Source: a virus
Length of the DNA stretch: 38,674 nt
Direction: 5' to 3' (one strand)
IMG/VR virus record: IMGVR_UViG_3300042519_003660
Span: 1-38,674 of that record
Shown here: positions 1 through 8,500 of the stretch, one piece after another
Layout of the letters: each line of letters opens with the position of its first letter
How positions within the stretch are numbered: position 1 is the first letter of the stretch
Notes under the pieces: model-generated
What the model saw: only the letters and a program-made list of their open reading frames with translations
Told to the model about the DNA's origin: nothing
Database searches by the model: none
Made by a program: the position numbers and the translations under genes

Positions 1-1729
1 AATAACTAACATTTTGACCTCCTTGTAAATCATAAACAGTTGATTGAATTAAGTAGTCTCCAATATACGGTAAAATATGAGGAATTTTAACTATATTTGC
101 AAGTGCACTTCTCCAATTAAATACATAGCCTTGAGGACCAGTAATATTCCATTCAAGTTCATAACCGTTACGGTATCTGATATTGCCTATTGTAAAATGA
201 CCATCTGTAAAATCGCCAAATTTAGAGCCATCTAGATCAGATAACATAAAATCTGGAATATATGCTTCAAGTGTAATTGGGCAACCTACTTTTCCATCAA
301 TATCATCGCCAGTTACGGTTGGATTAGTTTGTCCGTGTAATTCAAAATCATATCGGTTTATATCATCATAATAATCAGCAATTGCCGTAATAAAATCTGG
401 CATTTCTGAGATTGTGTATTTTTGCCTATTTTCGTATGGCACAATTGCAGTCTGATTAAATGTAATTTCAGGAAATTCTGAGGTTCCGTTAAGTTTAGGA
501 TACAGTGGTTTAATATCTCTAATTAATAGTAATTGAGATTTAGAGGATGGATGATTAATTACAGTATTATAGTCATCATTTATTTGTAATTCAGTAATTG
601 ATGCAGAATCTGACCAACTTCTAATATTAAATTTACTAAAATATATGAATTCTCCAATAACGTCCTTAATTACAACATTTATTGGTAGAATTTCAGTTTT
701 TAATTTAGTTGAAAGTCGATTTAATTTATAAAATATTTCATCTACTGTAAAATCAGTGGTAAATTCAACTTCTGGAACTCCATCATCATCATAAACATCA
801 CTAGCAACTGAAAATTCGTAAACTAGTGCAAGAAATTCAGTCTTTTTAAACTTGCCACCTTTTTTAATTTGGCCATTTAAGTCAACTAGGTCTAACGAGT
901 CAATTGAACCAACTGTAAGTAGGTCAGTAACATCAACCATTGCATATTTTCCATAATAGCCAGACTTTGTATCTTGATCTTGCCAATATTCCTTTACTCT
1001 AAGTACATCACGGTAGCCTAAAATATTAATAATATTAATAAGTCCTTTATACGTACCAACGTATGGATAAATTTGATCACGGTTTACTAATAGTTGCTTT
1101 CTGGCTTGGTTGATTTGGGTCCAATCAGGTAAACCTTCTTTTAGGTCATAATCTTTTAGTAAAAGAGCATCTTCTCTATTAAATTTGATTCCGAAATTGG
1201 CTAACCAAATTCTAAAACGTTCATCTTCATCTTCGCCTTCACCATAAAAGTAAATAGAGGCAATTAATGTCTTACTTGAACCAATTTCATAGTGAATATT
1301 TAAGATTCGATTATAACTAACCTCCTCAGATGGACAAAATCCTACATTTAACTGTAAAGGATACGCTAGATCCAGATCAACAAATCCGTCTGGCGAAAGA
1401 TCATCATATGTTATATCAAGTCGAGTTTGTCTTTCTATGTAGGTTGGTGAGTCTGTGTGTGGATCCTCTTTTGCAATTGTAAATAAGAAAAAATTATCTG
1501 AGGATTCAGCAGTTTGCCAAGTAACTGTTAATTTGGAACCTGGTTCTAAAACTGGAAATTTATAAGTATCTCCAACTTTTTCAAGAATAAACAGGTTTGA
1601 AACATCATATAGTGCAGTTGATATTGGTAAAAAATAGTCAGAGCCTTCCCAAGCACCAGTATCGGCGTTTTGTGAAAAGTTATAAGATTCACCGTTTTTA
1701 TCAAAAAATACTAAATTATTAATGTCCAT
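1..1729 (-). CDS. Large virion/baseplate-like protein, 3' end cut by window edge
   Basis: I translated this by hand from the ATG at 1729-1727; the frame stays open to the left edge, giving about 576 residues with no stop, so the C-terminus is missing. The N-terminus reads MDINNLVFFDKNGESYNFSQ. Around residues 220-245 there is a stretch like YPYVGTYKGLINIINILGY, which loosely resembles the GT...G segment of P2 gpI-type baseplate proteins, but this is weak. The composition (beta-rich, many Asp/Asn/Tyr, late DIDGKVGCP and YRNGYELEWN segments) suits a tail or baseplate component. A late-promoter-like motif lies 25 bases upstream of the start, which supports a late structural role. I do not recognise the family; a virion protein is the best guess, function unknown. 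Confidence 0.75.
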   Translation of the reverse strand, partial: MDINNLVFFDKNGESYNFSQNADTGAWEGSDYFLPISTALYDVSNLFILEKVGDTYKFPVLEPGSKLTVTWQTAESSDNFFLFTIAKEDPHTDSPTYIERQTRLDITYDDLSPDGFVDLDLAYPLQLNVGFCPSEEVSYNRILNIHYEIGSSKTLIASIYFYGEGEDEDERFRIWLANFGIKFNREDALLLKDYDLKEGLPDWTQINQARKQLLVNRDQIYPYVGTYKGLINIINILGYRDVLRVKEYWQDQDTKSGYYGKYAMVDVTDLLTVGSIDSLDLVDLNGQIKKGGKFKKTEFLALVYEFSVASDVYDDDGVPEVEFTTDFTVDEIFYKLNRLSTKLKTEILPINVVIKDVIGEFIYFSKFNIRSWSDSASITELQINDDYNTVINHPSSKSQLLLIRDIKPLYPKLNGTSEFPEITFNQTAIVPYENRQKYTISEMPDFITAIADYYDDINRYDFELHGQTNPTVTGDDIDGKVGCPITLEAYIPDFMLSDLDGSKFGDFTDGHFTIGNIRYRNGYELEWNITGPQGYVFNWRSALANIVKIPHILPYIGDYLIQSTVYDLQGGQNVSY

Positions 1730-1753
1730 GAGTTATTACCTAGCTCTTTACCT

Positions 1754-1763
1754 TTATTTATTA
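1754..1763 (-). promoter_or_regulatory. Putative T4-type late promoter
   Basis: On the minus strand this reads TAATAAATAA, close to the T4 late promoter core TATAAATA recognised by gp55. It sits 25 bases before the start of the structural gene ending at the left edge. The same element recurs before the sheath, tail tube, the 121-residue repeat protein and the 13917 operon. Confidence 0.55.
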
Positions 1764-1810
1764 AGGGTATTAGTACTAGTGGATTTATAAATTGCTGGTA
1801 ACATATTGGT

Positions 1811-2230
1811 TTATATTGTATAGATCTCACTTTCGCCAGAATGGCTTAATGATACAAATTCAACTTTTTCGCCTTTGCCTATATGTTTATAAATCTTCTT
1901 GTATTCTTTTGCATATCCATTCTTTGCAATTTGTGTAAAATAGGCAAATGCATTGTTTGATTTTTCTTCATTAAAGTTTCTCCAGTACCTAAGTAGATCT
2001 AATAGAGCTGACTGGATACAGTCTTCTTTGTCTAGCGGATTACTAAACCTTAATTTTAAAATTGCTCTATTTGCTAGAATTATAAAATAGTTAATTGCAA
2101 TAGGGGATAATTCTCCAGCTGTGTGCTGATACCCGGTCACTTCATTAAGCATTCCATGCTTGCACCGGATAATTTCATTAGTGAAATCTCGGTTGTTAAT
2201 GTAATACTTACTTTCTTTAGCCTTTGCCAT
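1811..2230 (-). CDS. 55: Late-transcription sigma factor, T4 gp55-like
   Basis: This 139-residue protein matches T4 gp55, the small sigma factor that directs RNA polymerase to late promoters. Shared features are an N-terminal YINNRDFTNEI segment (T4 has YNYVNNKELLQAI), a central sigma-region-2-like helix with DKEDCIQSALLDLLRYWRNF, and NAFAYFTQIAKNGYAKEYKK (T4: [20 protein letters not shown]). It is shorter than T4 gp55 (about 185 residues) and lacks a recognisable copy of the T4 C-terminal SLDFLYE sliding-clamp-binding tail, ending in GESEIYTI. The gene lies 4 bases after the resolvase stop, so the two are probably cotranscribed. Late-promoter-like motifs elsewhere in the window are its expected targets. 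Confidence 0.85.
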   Translation of the reverse strand: MAKAKESKYYINNRDFTNEIIRCKHGMLNEVTGYQHTAGELSPIAINYFIILANRAILKLRFSNPLDKEDCIQSALLDLLRYWRNFNEEKSNNAFAYFTQIAKNGYAKEYKKIYKHIGKGEKVEFVSLSHSGESEIYTI

Positions 2231-2234
2231 TTGA

Positions 2235-2900
2235 TTAGGATTCTTTTAGTGATGTGTAGATCTTAAGAACGGCTAAATATGAATCAATCATGTCCATAAA
2301 TGGCGAACCTACTACGTCTTTTTTAATAATTTGATCATTATATTGAATTAAAACTTTGTGTAAACTACTGTCTTTTGCAAGAAGTGGGGTTTCCATAAAC
2401 TGTTTGTAAACATCAATTTTACCAGCATTACCCTTTGCGCCAATTGCATTTTTAAGTTCGCCTGGTGAAAATATGAAAAGACTTTCTTGCTTATTATTTA
2501 ATAAGTCATCTAGTACCTTTTTTCTAAGCATACCAGTTGACTGAGCTATATCTAATAGGGCATTACCTTGAGCTCCATACGCAATACCTTCGATTGAAAT
2601 GATTCGATCTGGTTCAGGTTTAATAACTTCTTTTACTCGATTTATTAGGGTATCAACTAATAGTGAATAGTTTGCTAATTTAGCACGTTCTACACCAGAG
2701 TAAGTATCGTATTTAAAGTTCTTTGGGGGTAAAAATATAAATTCCAGACCAGGAAATTGAAGTTGAGTATCTTCAAGTAATTTTCGATGGGCTTTAGTAG
2801 TATTAGTATTAACGCACGCAATCCAGTGCAGACTTTTAAAGTCTTTGCAAATGCAGACAGCTGGAAACTGTATTGAAAAGTCTATACCTATTACTACCAA
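2235..2900 (-). CDS. RuvC-like Holliday junction resolvase (RNase H fold)
   Basis: A 221-residue protein with the acidic residues of RuvC-type resolvases: Asp7 in IGIDFS, Glu104 in ISIEGIAYG, and Asp203/Asp206 in FMDMIDSYLA. The segment SPGELKNAIGAKGNAGK (about 145-161) matches the Lys/Gly-rich region before the last acidic motif in RuvC. It probably cleaves branched DNA during recombination or packaging, the job of endonuclease VII (gp49) in T4. The start is TTG at 2900; the nearby ATG at 2907 is out of frame and a stop lies just upstream in frame. It is the first gene of a minus-strand pair with gp55, divergent from the exonuclease gene. Confidence 0.75.
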   Translation of the reverse strand: MVVIGIDFSIQFPAVCICKDFKSLHWIACVNTNTTKAHRKLLEDTQLQFPGLEFIFLPPKNFKYDTYSGVERAKLANYSLLVDTLINRVKEVIKPEPDRIISIEGIAYGAQGNALLDIAQSTGMLRKKVLDDLLNNKQESLFIFSPGELKNAIGAKGNAGKIDVYKQFMETPLLAKDSSLHKVLIQYNDQIIKKDVVGSPFMDMIDSYLAVLKIYTSLKES

Positions 2901-2959
2901 GGTTCATATTAATCATTTTAAATATTCTACTAAGAACTATTTTTTAGTTTTCTTTAAAA

Positions 2960-2970
2960 CCTTTGTAAAA
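2960..2970 (+). repeat. CCTTTGTAAAA element, first of two copies
   Basis: The 11-mer CCTTTGTAAAA occurs here in the divergent intergenic region 2901-3139 and again at 25630-25640 before uvsX. Both copies are followed two bases later by TACT. The TTTG could be a Bacteroidota -33 element, but I cannot identify a convincing -7 partner here. The rest of 2901-3139 shows only weak hairpins and a putative promoter at 3108. Confidence 0.3.
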
Positions 2971-3107
2971 TGTACTGTAGAATAAGGGTGTTGGGTGGGT
3001 GTAGCAACAGATACTCTGATACTTAGTCTACTTATTTTATTAATATAAAGAATTAAGTAAACTTTAGCCCTTAGCTTCTAATTAAAGGCTACTTTTTATC
3101 TTTATTA

Positions 3108-3116
3108 GTATAATTA
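3108..3116 (+). promoter_or_regulatory. Putative early promoter element GTATAATTA
   Basis: GTATAATTA preceded by a T-rich tract lies 23 bases before the exonuclease start. The identical nonamer precedes the S1-domain gene at 9965, and close variants precede gp32, the polymerase and the gp42-like gene. It resembles a -10 box; there is no clear -35. Confidence 0.35.
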
Positions 3117-3139
3117 CCCTAACTTATAACACTAAAGTC

Positions 3140-3883
3140 ATGTTCGATCCACATCAATTAGAAAAAATGCTGTTTTTTGATATAGAAACAGCCGGTACTG
3201 TCAATCATGCTGATTCTCTTTCACCTAAAATGCAAGAATTATGGTCAGCTAAAGCAGAAATCCTTAAAAATCAGTTAGGGGCTAAATACCCAGATAATAA
3301 AGACAAGTCAGATGAAGAACTTTTTCAAATGAAATCAGCTCTACATGCTGAATTTGGTAGAGTTGTTTGTGTTTCATTCGGCAAAATGAAATTTGTAGAT
3401 GGCGCGCCAACTGCTCAAATTGTTTCCTATTCCGGAGATGACGAAGCTGAAATCTTACGTCAGTCATTTAAACTAATGTCAGCTCTTTCAAAAACCGGCG
3501 TAAAGATTGCTGGTCATAATGTTAAAAGATTTGATGTTCCATTCCTATGTAAACGTGCATTTATTCTCAATATCGAGCCAGCGACCCCTCTTCAAGTATG
3601 GGATAAAAAACCTTGGGAAACTTCAATTATTGATACTTCAGAACTTTGGTCATTTGGTGCATGGCAAGAAGGTTTCACATCTCTTGATCTGTTAGCGACT
3701 GTTCTTGGAATAGATTCCCCCAAAGATGCAATGAAAGGCGATCAAGTGCATGAGAATTATTGGGCCGGAAATGTTGAAGGAATTAAAGAATACTGCCAAA
3801 AAGACGTTATTACGCTAATTCAAGTGGCATTAAAGCTTTCTAACCTAAACCAAATTGAAAAATCGGATATAATAATAAAGTAA
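3140..3883 (+). CDS. DEDDy-type 3'-5' exonuclease (PolB-exo-like)
   Basis: A 247-residue exonuclease of the DnaQ/RNase H-like superfamily. Exo I is FFDIET (Asp14, Glu16), Exo II is [12 protein letters not shown] (about 125-136) and Exo III is YCQKDV (about 218-223) with the Tyr typical of DEDDy enzymes. The overall pattern fits stand-alone proteins related to the exonuclease domain of family B polymerases. It would remove nucleotides from DNA 3' ends in proofreading, repair or recombination. The phage polymerase at 23025 has its own exonuclease motifs, so this one is an extra activity. It leads a plus-strand pair with groEL (16-base gap) behind a putative early promoter. Confidence 0.85.
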   Translation: MFDPHQLEKMLFFDIETAGTVNHADSLSPKMQELWSAKAEILKNQLGAKYPDNKDKSDEELFQMKSALHAEFGRVVCVSFGKMKFVDGAPTAQIVSYSGDDEAEILRQSFKLMSALSKTGVKIAGHNVKRFDVPFLCKRAFILNIEPATPLQVWDKKPWETSIIDTSELWSFGAWQEGFTSLDLLATVLGIDSPKDAMKGDQVHENYWAGNVEGIKEYCQKDVITLIQVALKLSNLNQIEKSDIIIK

Positions 3884-3899
3884 AATAATCAAATAACAA

Positions 3900-5480
3900 G
3901 TGAAACAAACTAAATTTAAAGCAGAAGCTAGACAGCATTTAGCAGCCGGCATCAACGCATTAGCAGATGCTGTAAAAGTTACGTTAGGGCCACGCGGCCG
4001 TAATGTAGTTATTGCTCGTGACAATGGCGTTGCAATAACAAAAGACGGAGTAACCGTTGCTCGTGAAGTTCAACTCGAAAATTATATGGAAGATGTTGGA
4101 GCCCAAATGGTAAAGCAAGTTGCAAACAAAGTTGCGCTAGAAGCAGGTGATGGTACAACTACTGCAACTGTCCTGGCCCATGCAATCTTTACTGAAGGTA
4201 ATCGACTTGTAGAAATCGGCGCTCATCCAATGGACCTTAAGAAAGGTATTGAAATCGGTATGAAAGCAATTATTGAGAACCTAAAATCTCAAAGTATACC
4301 AGTTGAAGATTTTGAAAAAATCAAACAGGTAGCAACTATTTCAGCAAATAATGACGAGGAAATTGGCGAAATTATTGCAGATGCAATGAAAGTAGTTGGA
4401 TTTGACGGGATTATTACAGCAGGCGAAAGTAAAACTGGCGAAACCTTTGTTGAAATCGTTGAAGGTATGTTATTTGGAAATGGCTACTTATCTCCATATT
4501 TCATAAATAACCAAGAGAAGAATACAGTTGAATTTGAAAAACCCATTATCTTATTGTACGATGGTAAAATTTCAAATCTTGCAGACTTAATTCAATATTT
4601 GGAATTCTCAAATAAACAGCGCCGTCCACTACTTATTATTAGTGATAGCGTTGATGGAGAAGCCCTAAATACAATGTTGGTTAATAAATTACAGGGTACC
4701 CTACGAGTAGCTGCAGTTAGAGCTCCAGGTTTTGGAGAAAATCGCCGTGCTAAATTACAGGATATTGCAACCTTAACTGGTGGAACTCTTGTTTCTGAAA
4801 TGGATGGAGTTACTCTTAAAGAAAGTATTGCTGCCAATTACGTTGGAAGTTGCGATAAAGTAACAATTACGTCTGATACAACCACAATTATTGGAGGTCA
4901 TGGAGACGCAGCAGCAATTGCAATATTAACTACTGATTTAAAACAGCAAATTGAAGCTTGCGAAAGTGAATCGCCAAAGATTTTACTAAAAGAACGTCTT
5001 TCTAAATTTGAAGGCGGTGTTGCAATTATTAAAATTGGAGCTACTTCTGAAATTGAAGCTCGCGAAAAATCTGACCGTATTGATGATGCGCTTGGAGCAA
5101 CTCGTTCTGCAATCGCAGAAGGTATTGTTGTAGGTGGAGGTCTTGCCCTACTTAAAGCAATTGATCAAATTACAATTCATTCGCCTAACCGCGATATTGA
5201 ATTGGGAATTGAAATAATTAAAAAAGCCTGTGCTCAACCATTTAAAACAATCCTTGAAAATGCTGGAGTTAATCCGGATATTGTTTGGGACAAAATTAAA
5301 AATGGAGCTCCTGGTTACAATGCAAAAACTGAAGAGTATGTAGATATGTTTGAGGCTGGAATTATTGACCCAGTTAAAGTTACTCGTACTGCTCTAGAAA
5401 ATGCAGTTTCAATTGCCGGCTTATTAATCACAACTGATTGCCTAATGGTACAAATTCCACAAGACAAACTACCTATCTAA
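3900..5480 (+). CDS. groEL: Chaperonin GroEL (phage-encoded)
   Basis: A full-length group I chaperonin subunit of 526 residues (E. coli GroEL has 548). Diagnostic segments are [18 protein letters not shown] (about 21-38), the nucleotide-binding [11 protein letters not shown] (83-93), the equatorial [12 protein letters not shown] with the Asp equivalent to catalytic Asp398, and [11 protein letters not shown]. The C-terminus ends in [13 protein letters not shown] and lacks the GGM repeat tail found in many bacterial GroELs. The start is GTG; the next in-frame ATG would delete the equatorial N-terminus. A GroES-like gene lies at 18058, so the phage carries both halves of the folding machine. T4 itself encodes only the cochaperonin gp31 for folding gp23 and uses host GroEL. 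Confidence 0.97.
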   Translation: MKQTKFKAEARQHLAAGINALADAVKVTLGPRGRNVVIARDNGVAITKDGVTVAREVQLENYMEDVGAQMVKQVANKVALEAGDGTTTATVLAHAIFTEGNRLVEIGAHPMDLKKGIEIGMKAIIENLKSQSIPVEDFEKIKQVATISANNDEEIGEIIADAMKVVGFDGIITAGESKTGETFVEIVEGMLFGNGYLSPYFINNQEKNTVEFEKPIILLYDGKISNLADLIQYLEFSNKQRRPLLIISDSVDGEALNTMLVNKLQGTLRVAAVRAPGFGENRRAKLQDIATLTGGTLVSEMDGVTLKESIAANYVGSCDKVTITSDTTTIIGGHGDAAAIAILTTDLKQQIEACESESPKILLKERLSKFEGGVAIIKIGATSEIEAREKSDRIDDALGATRSAIAEGIVVGGGLALLKAIDQITIHSPNRDIELGIEIIKKACAQPFKTILENAGVNPDIVWDKIKNGAPGYNAKTEEYVDMFEAGIIDPVKVTRTALENAVSIAGLLITTDCLMVQIPQDKLPI

Positions 5481-5506
5481 TAATTTTAAATTACAATTAC
5501 AGATCG

Positions 5507-5545
5507 GCGCTTGTTGAGTAACCCTCACAAGCGCTGTTCTATTTA
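5507..5545 (+). terminator. Rho-independent terminator after groEL
   Basis: GCGCTTGTTGAG pairs with CTCACAAGCGC (one bulged T) around a 5-base loop, followed by TGTTCTATTT. It lies 26 bases after the groEL stop. Confidence 0.75.
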
Positions 5546-5557
5546 GAGAGAATGATA

Positions 5558-5569
5558 GATAAAATAAAG
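5558..5569 (+). promoter_or_regulatory. Possible variant late promoter
   Basis: GATAAAATAAAG resembles the window's late motif (AATAAATAAC) with one extra A, and a similar variant precedes the 216-residue acidic gene. It ends 11 bases before the TTG start of the 1454-residue gene, immediately after the groEL terminator. Confidence 0.3.
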
Positions 5570-5580
5570 AACCTAATTCA

Positions 5581-8500
5581 TTGAACGTCACATTTAAAAG
5601 CCTAATTAATGATATTAAGTGCGGAAAGCTTGCATCGCCTGTTTTTACTGATGCTGACCTAGCTAATGTAAAAGCCTGTTTACCTGAACCAGTTGCCCCA
5701 GTTGCAAAAGAGGTTAAAATTCCAATGCCAGCAGATAATGGCAATTGTATTAACCAAGGAGTTGAAGACGTGAAGGCTATTTTAATTAATCAAATGGCAA
5801 AGCAGGCAACTACTATTGAAATTGCCGTAGTTAAAGGTCGAGTACAAGAAGCACTTGACCATTATACAGTTATTTCAGAGTATTACAAAGAACGACTAGA
5901 CTTTTTTAATTCTACAATATCTAACGTTGAACCATTAACTTCCCAATTCTTATATTGGACTGATGAATATACCCGAACACTAGCTATTGAAAATCAAATT
6001 TGGAATGAGTATATTAATAACTATAACAATTATGGTAATTATTATTATGCATTTAGTATAATTCGTAATTTAAGTGACTCAACCTTTAAAACATTTACAA
6101 CATATGATTCGAATAAGATATTAACATATCTTATTTCAGAAGACGCCTATAATATTCTAATAAGTGGTTCAGCTTATAAACTATATTATGAAGCTCGTAA
6201 AAATAGAATTGTTGCAGAAGAAAATCAAAGTGTTGCTAAACAAGGAGCAACCAATGCTCTATCCGAAAAAATTAGCTCACTACCTCCACTTGGATCTGCA
6301 TCGACTACTTCTCAAACCCTCAGTTCTTTATGTAAAAAAATAAGCGGCCAATTTATTCCATATTTTGATAATGATCAAATTACTGCTAGTATTAATATTC
6401 CTGCATTTACAGCAGCCTTTGGAGTTAGATTAATTGATTTAGATATAACTACGATAAATGTACCGCAAATAAAACAAGATGGCAGTTCTGAATCAATTGA
6501 TCGATATATTCCAGTTAAAGAAAATACGCATTTAACTAATAAACCATTTAACAATACTCTTGCAACATTTTGTTCAAGTATCCCAATTGATTCTGTAAAT
6601 TCCAATCCATTTTCAAATTATGACTATATTCCTGGAGCACTATATAATAAAGTATCAAACGGTTATCCTGGACTATATCGTAAATTTGCAAATCCAATTC
6701 AATATTTTTATACATTAGCAGAAAGGGGTCTTTCAGTTGATCCAAATAAAATTGACCCAATTTTTAAAGGAATTGAAAATGCACCTGTTTCAATAAAGGA
6801 AGGAGATACTCAATTTTATATTAAAAGCCAAGCGGCCTATGAAAAATTTTATGAAAAACTAAACTCAACCCTTGAAATAAAAAAGAAGACAGAAATTGAA
6901 AAGGTTTTCCCAAATCAAATAAAACCAACAGTTGATCAATTAAAAGTTATTGCAAAAAGAGAAGTTGCGGATTTTTTTAGAAGAACTACTGATGTTCAGC
7001 TTAAATTAGCTAGGCCTACTTCGTATAGAGCTCAAACTTCCAGCATTTATTCAAATGGAAATTTTAAATACAGTCCAGTTGATTCAGTTTTACCAGAAAA
7101 ATTAGCCTATTATACTAAAGCCTATTCTGAAATACTTGAAAAAATAAAAGAGTGTAATACTGAAATTGGATTATTAGAGGTAAAGATAAAGGAAAATTCA
7201 ATGGATCCAGATGTTCTAGCAAAAAGAATTGCGGATGTTGCATGTTTTAAGGGGCCATCAGCAATCACGATTCCAACTAAAGACTGTGAAGCCGAAACAC
7301 TGAAAAAACTTGGACAAGATCCACTATTCATTAGAACGCTAGGCGGAAATGATGCAAGTTTACCAGATATGACAAATAGTTGTTATTGGAGAGAATTTAC
7401 AAAATCATTAAATAAAGTAAGCCTTTTACCTATTCCTGACTTAACTGCTCCATTATTTAGATATTATCCAATTAACAATATTATTCCAACCCCATTAGGT
7501 ATTGCATTAATACCAATACCTCAAAAATGGAGAACCTTATTTACACTATCTACCCCAGTTGGCACACTTGTTACTTTCCTAACAATGCCAATTGCAATAG
7601 TTGGAATACCATTACCTAGCATTTATATCCTATATTTTGCACCAGACGGTAATAAGTATATGTTACTTGCTCCCAATATTCCATTAGTATACATGACGCC
7701 TACTTCGATAAAATATGGATTTGAAATTGATCAAACTGCTGCCTCTGAAAATCCACTAGGCCTTGACCCAGCTAATCCATTTAAGGGGCAATTAATTAAA
7801 GGTTCATTAGTTAATCCATTAGCTATTTCTGGAAATGCATCAAAAGCGGTTAGGCTTACTGCACTTGCTGCAACTTTAGCACTTGGCAAAAATCCTAATA
7901 TTACAACAAGGGACGGAACCCCAATTGGTGAAGTTGATCCAATTACTTATATAGCATCATACGCTGGCGAGTTAGAAAAAATGATGAACTTTCTAGATTT
8001 AGATTTGTCAAATGATTTTGATAAACAAATTGCAGATTTTAAAAGAAGTATGAATCTTCAATTTAATAAATTAGGAGAAATTCAACTAACTGCAGTTACT
8101 AAACTAAAGGATAAAACCAGAAAGGACCGTGAGTCCCAAGTAATGGGTGCCGAGGGTGAATCAGACTTAAAAAAGAAGCGTGAATCTAAAAAAGCGGCAA
8201 GGTCATTAGACCCAATTACCTTATCTTCTAAAATCTCAGGAGTATTGGATGATTTTGATAAATATATTGATAAAATCAAATTAGGAACAATTTCCTTTCC
8301 TGATAGCCCAACTAAACTTAACCCAAAATTACCATCTGCGATTAGTGGATTACAACCAACTATTGAAAAAGCCGCAAAGGGTTTATTAGGTGCAGATATT
8401 GACGCCACTAATTTTATTGCAAAAATAAAAAGAATGGCCTCTCAAGTTGATCCAACTAAATTAAAGAGTAAGAAATCTTTTAACTTAAATAAAGCAGATG

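Noticed and set aside
3065-3091. TAGCC / GGCTA hairpin before the exonuclease gene
   Set aside because: Five base pairs with a 17-base loop is too weak; it is likely chance in AT-rich sequence.
5552-5584. Ten-codon leader open frame (ATG to TGA) overlapping the TTG of the giant gene
   Set aside because: Tiny, and could be chance; no evidence of coupling beyond the overlap.
8082-8408. 108-residue minus-strand open frame
   Set aside because: Lies wholly inside the 1454-residue gene in antisense with no independent signal.
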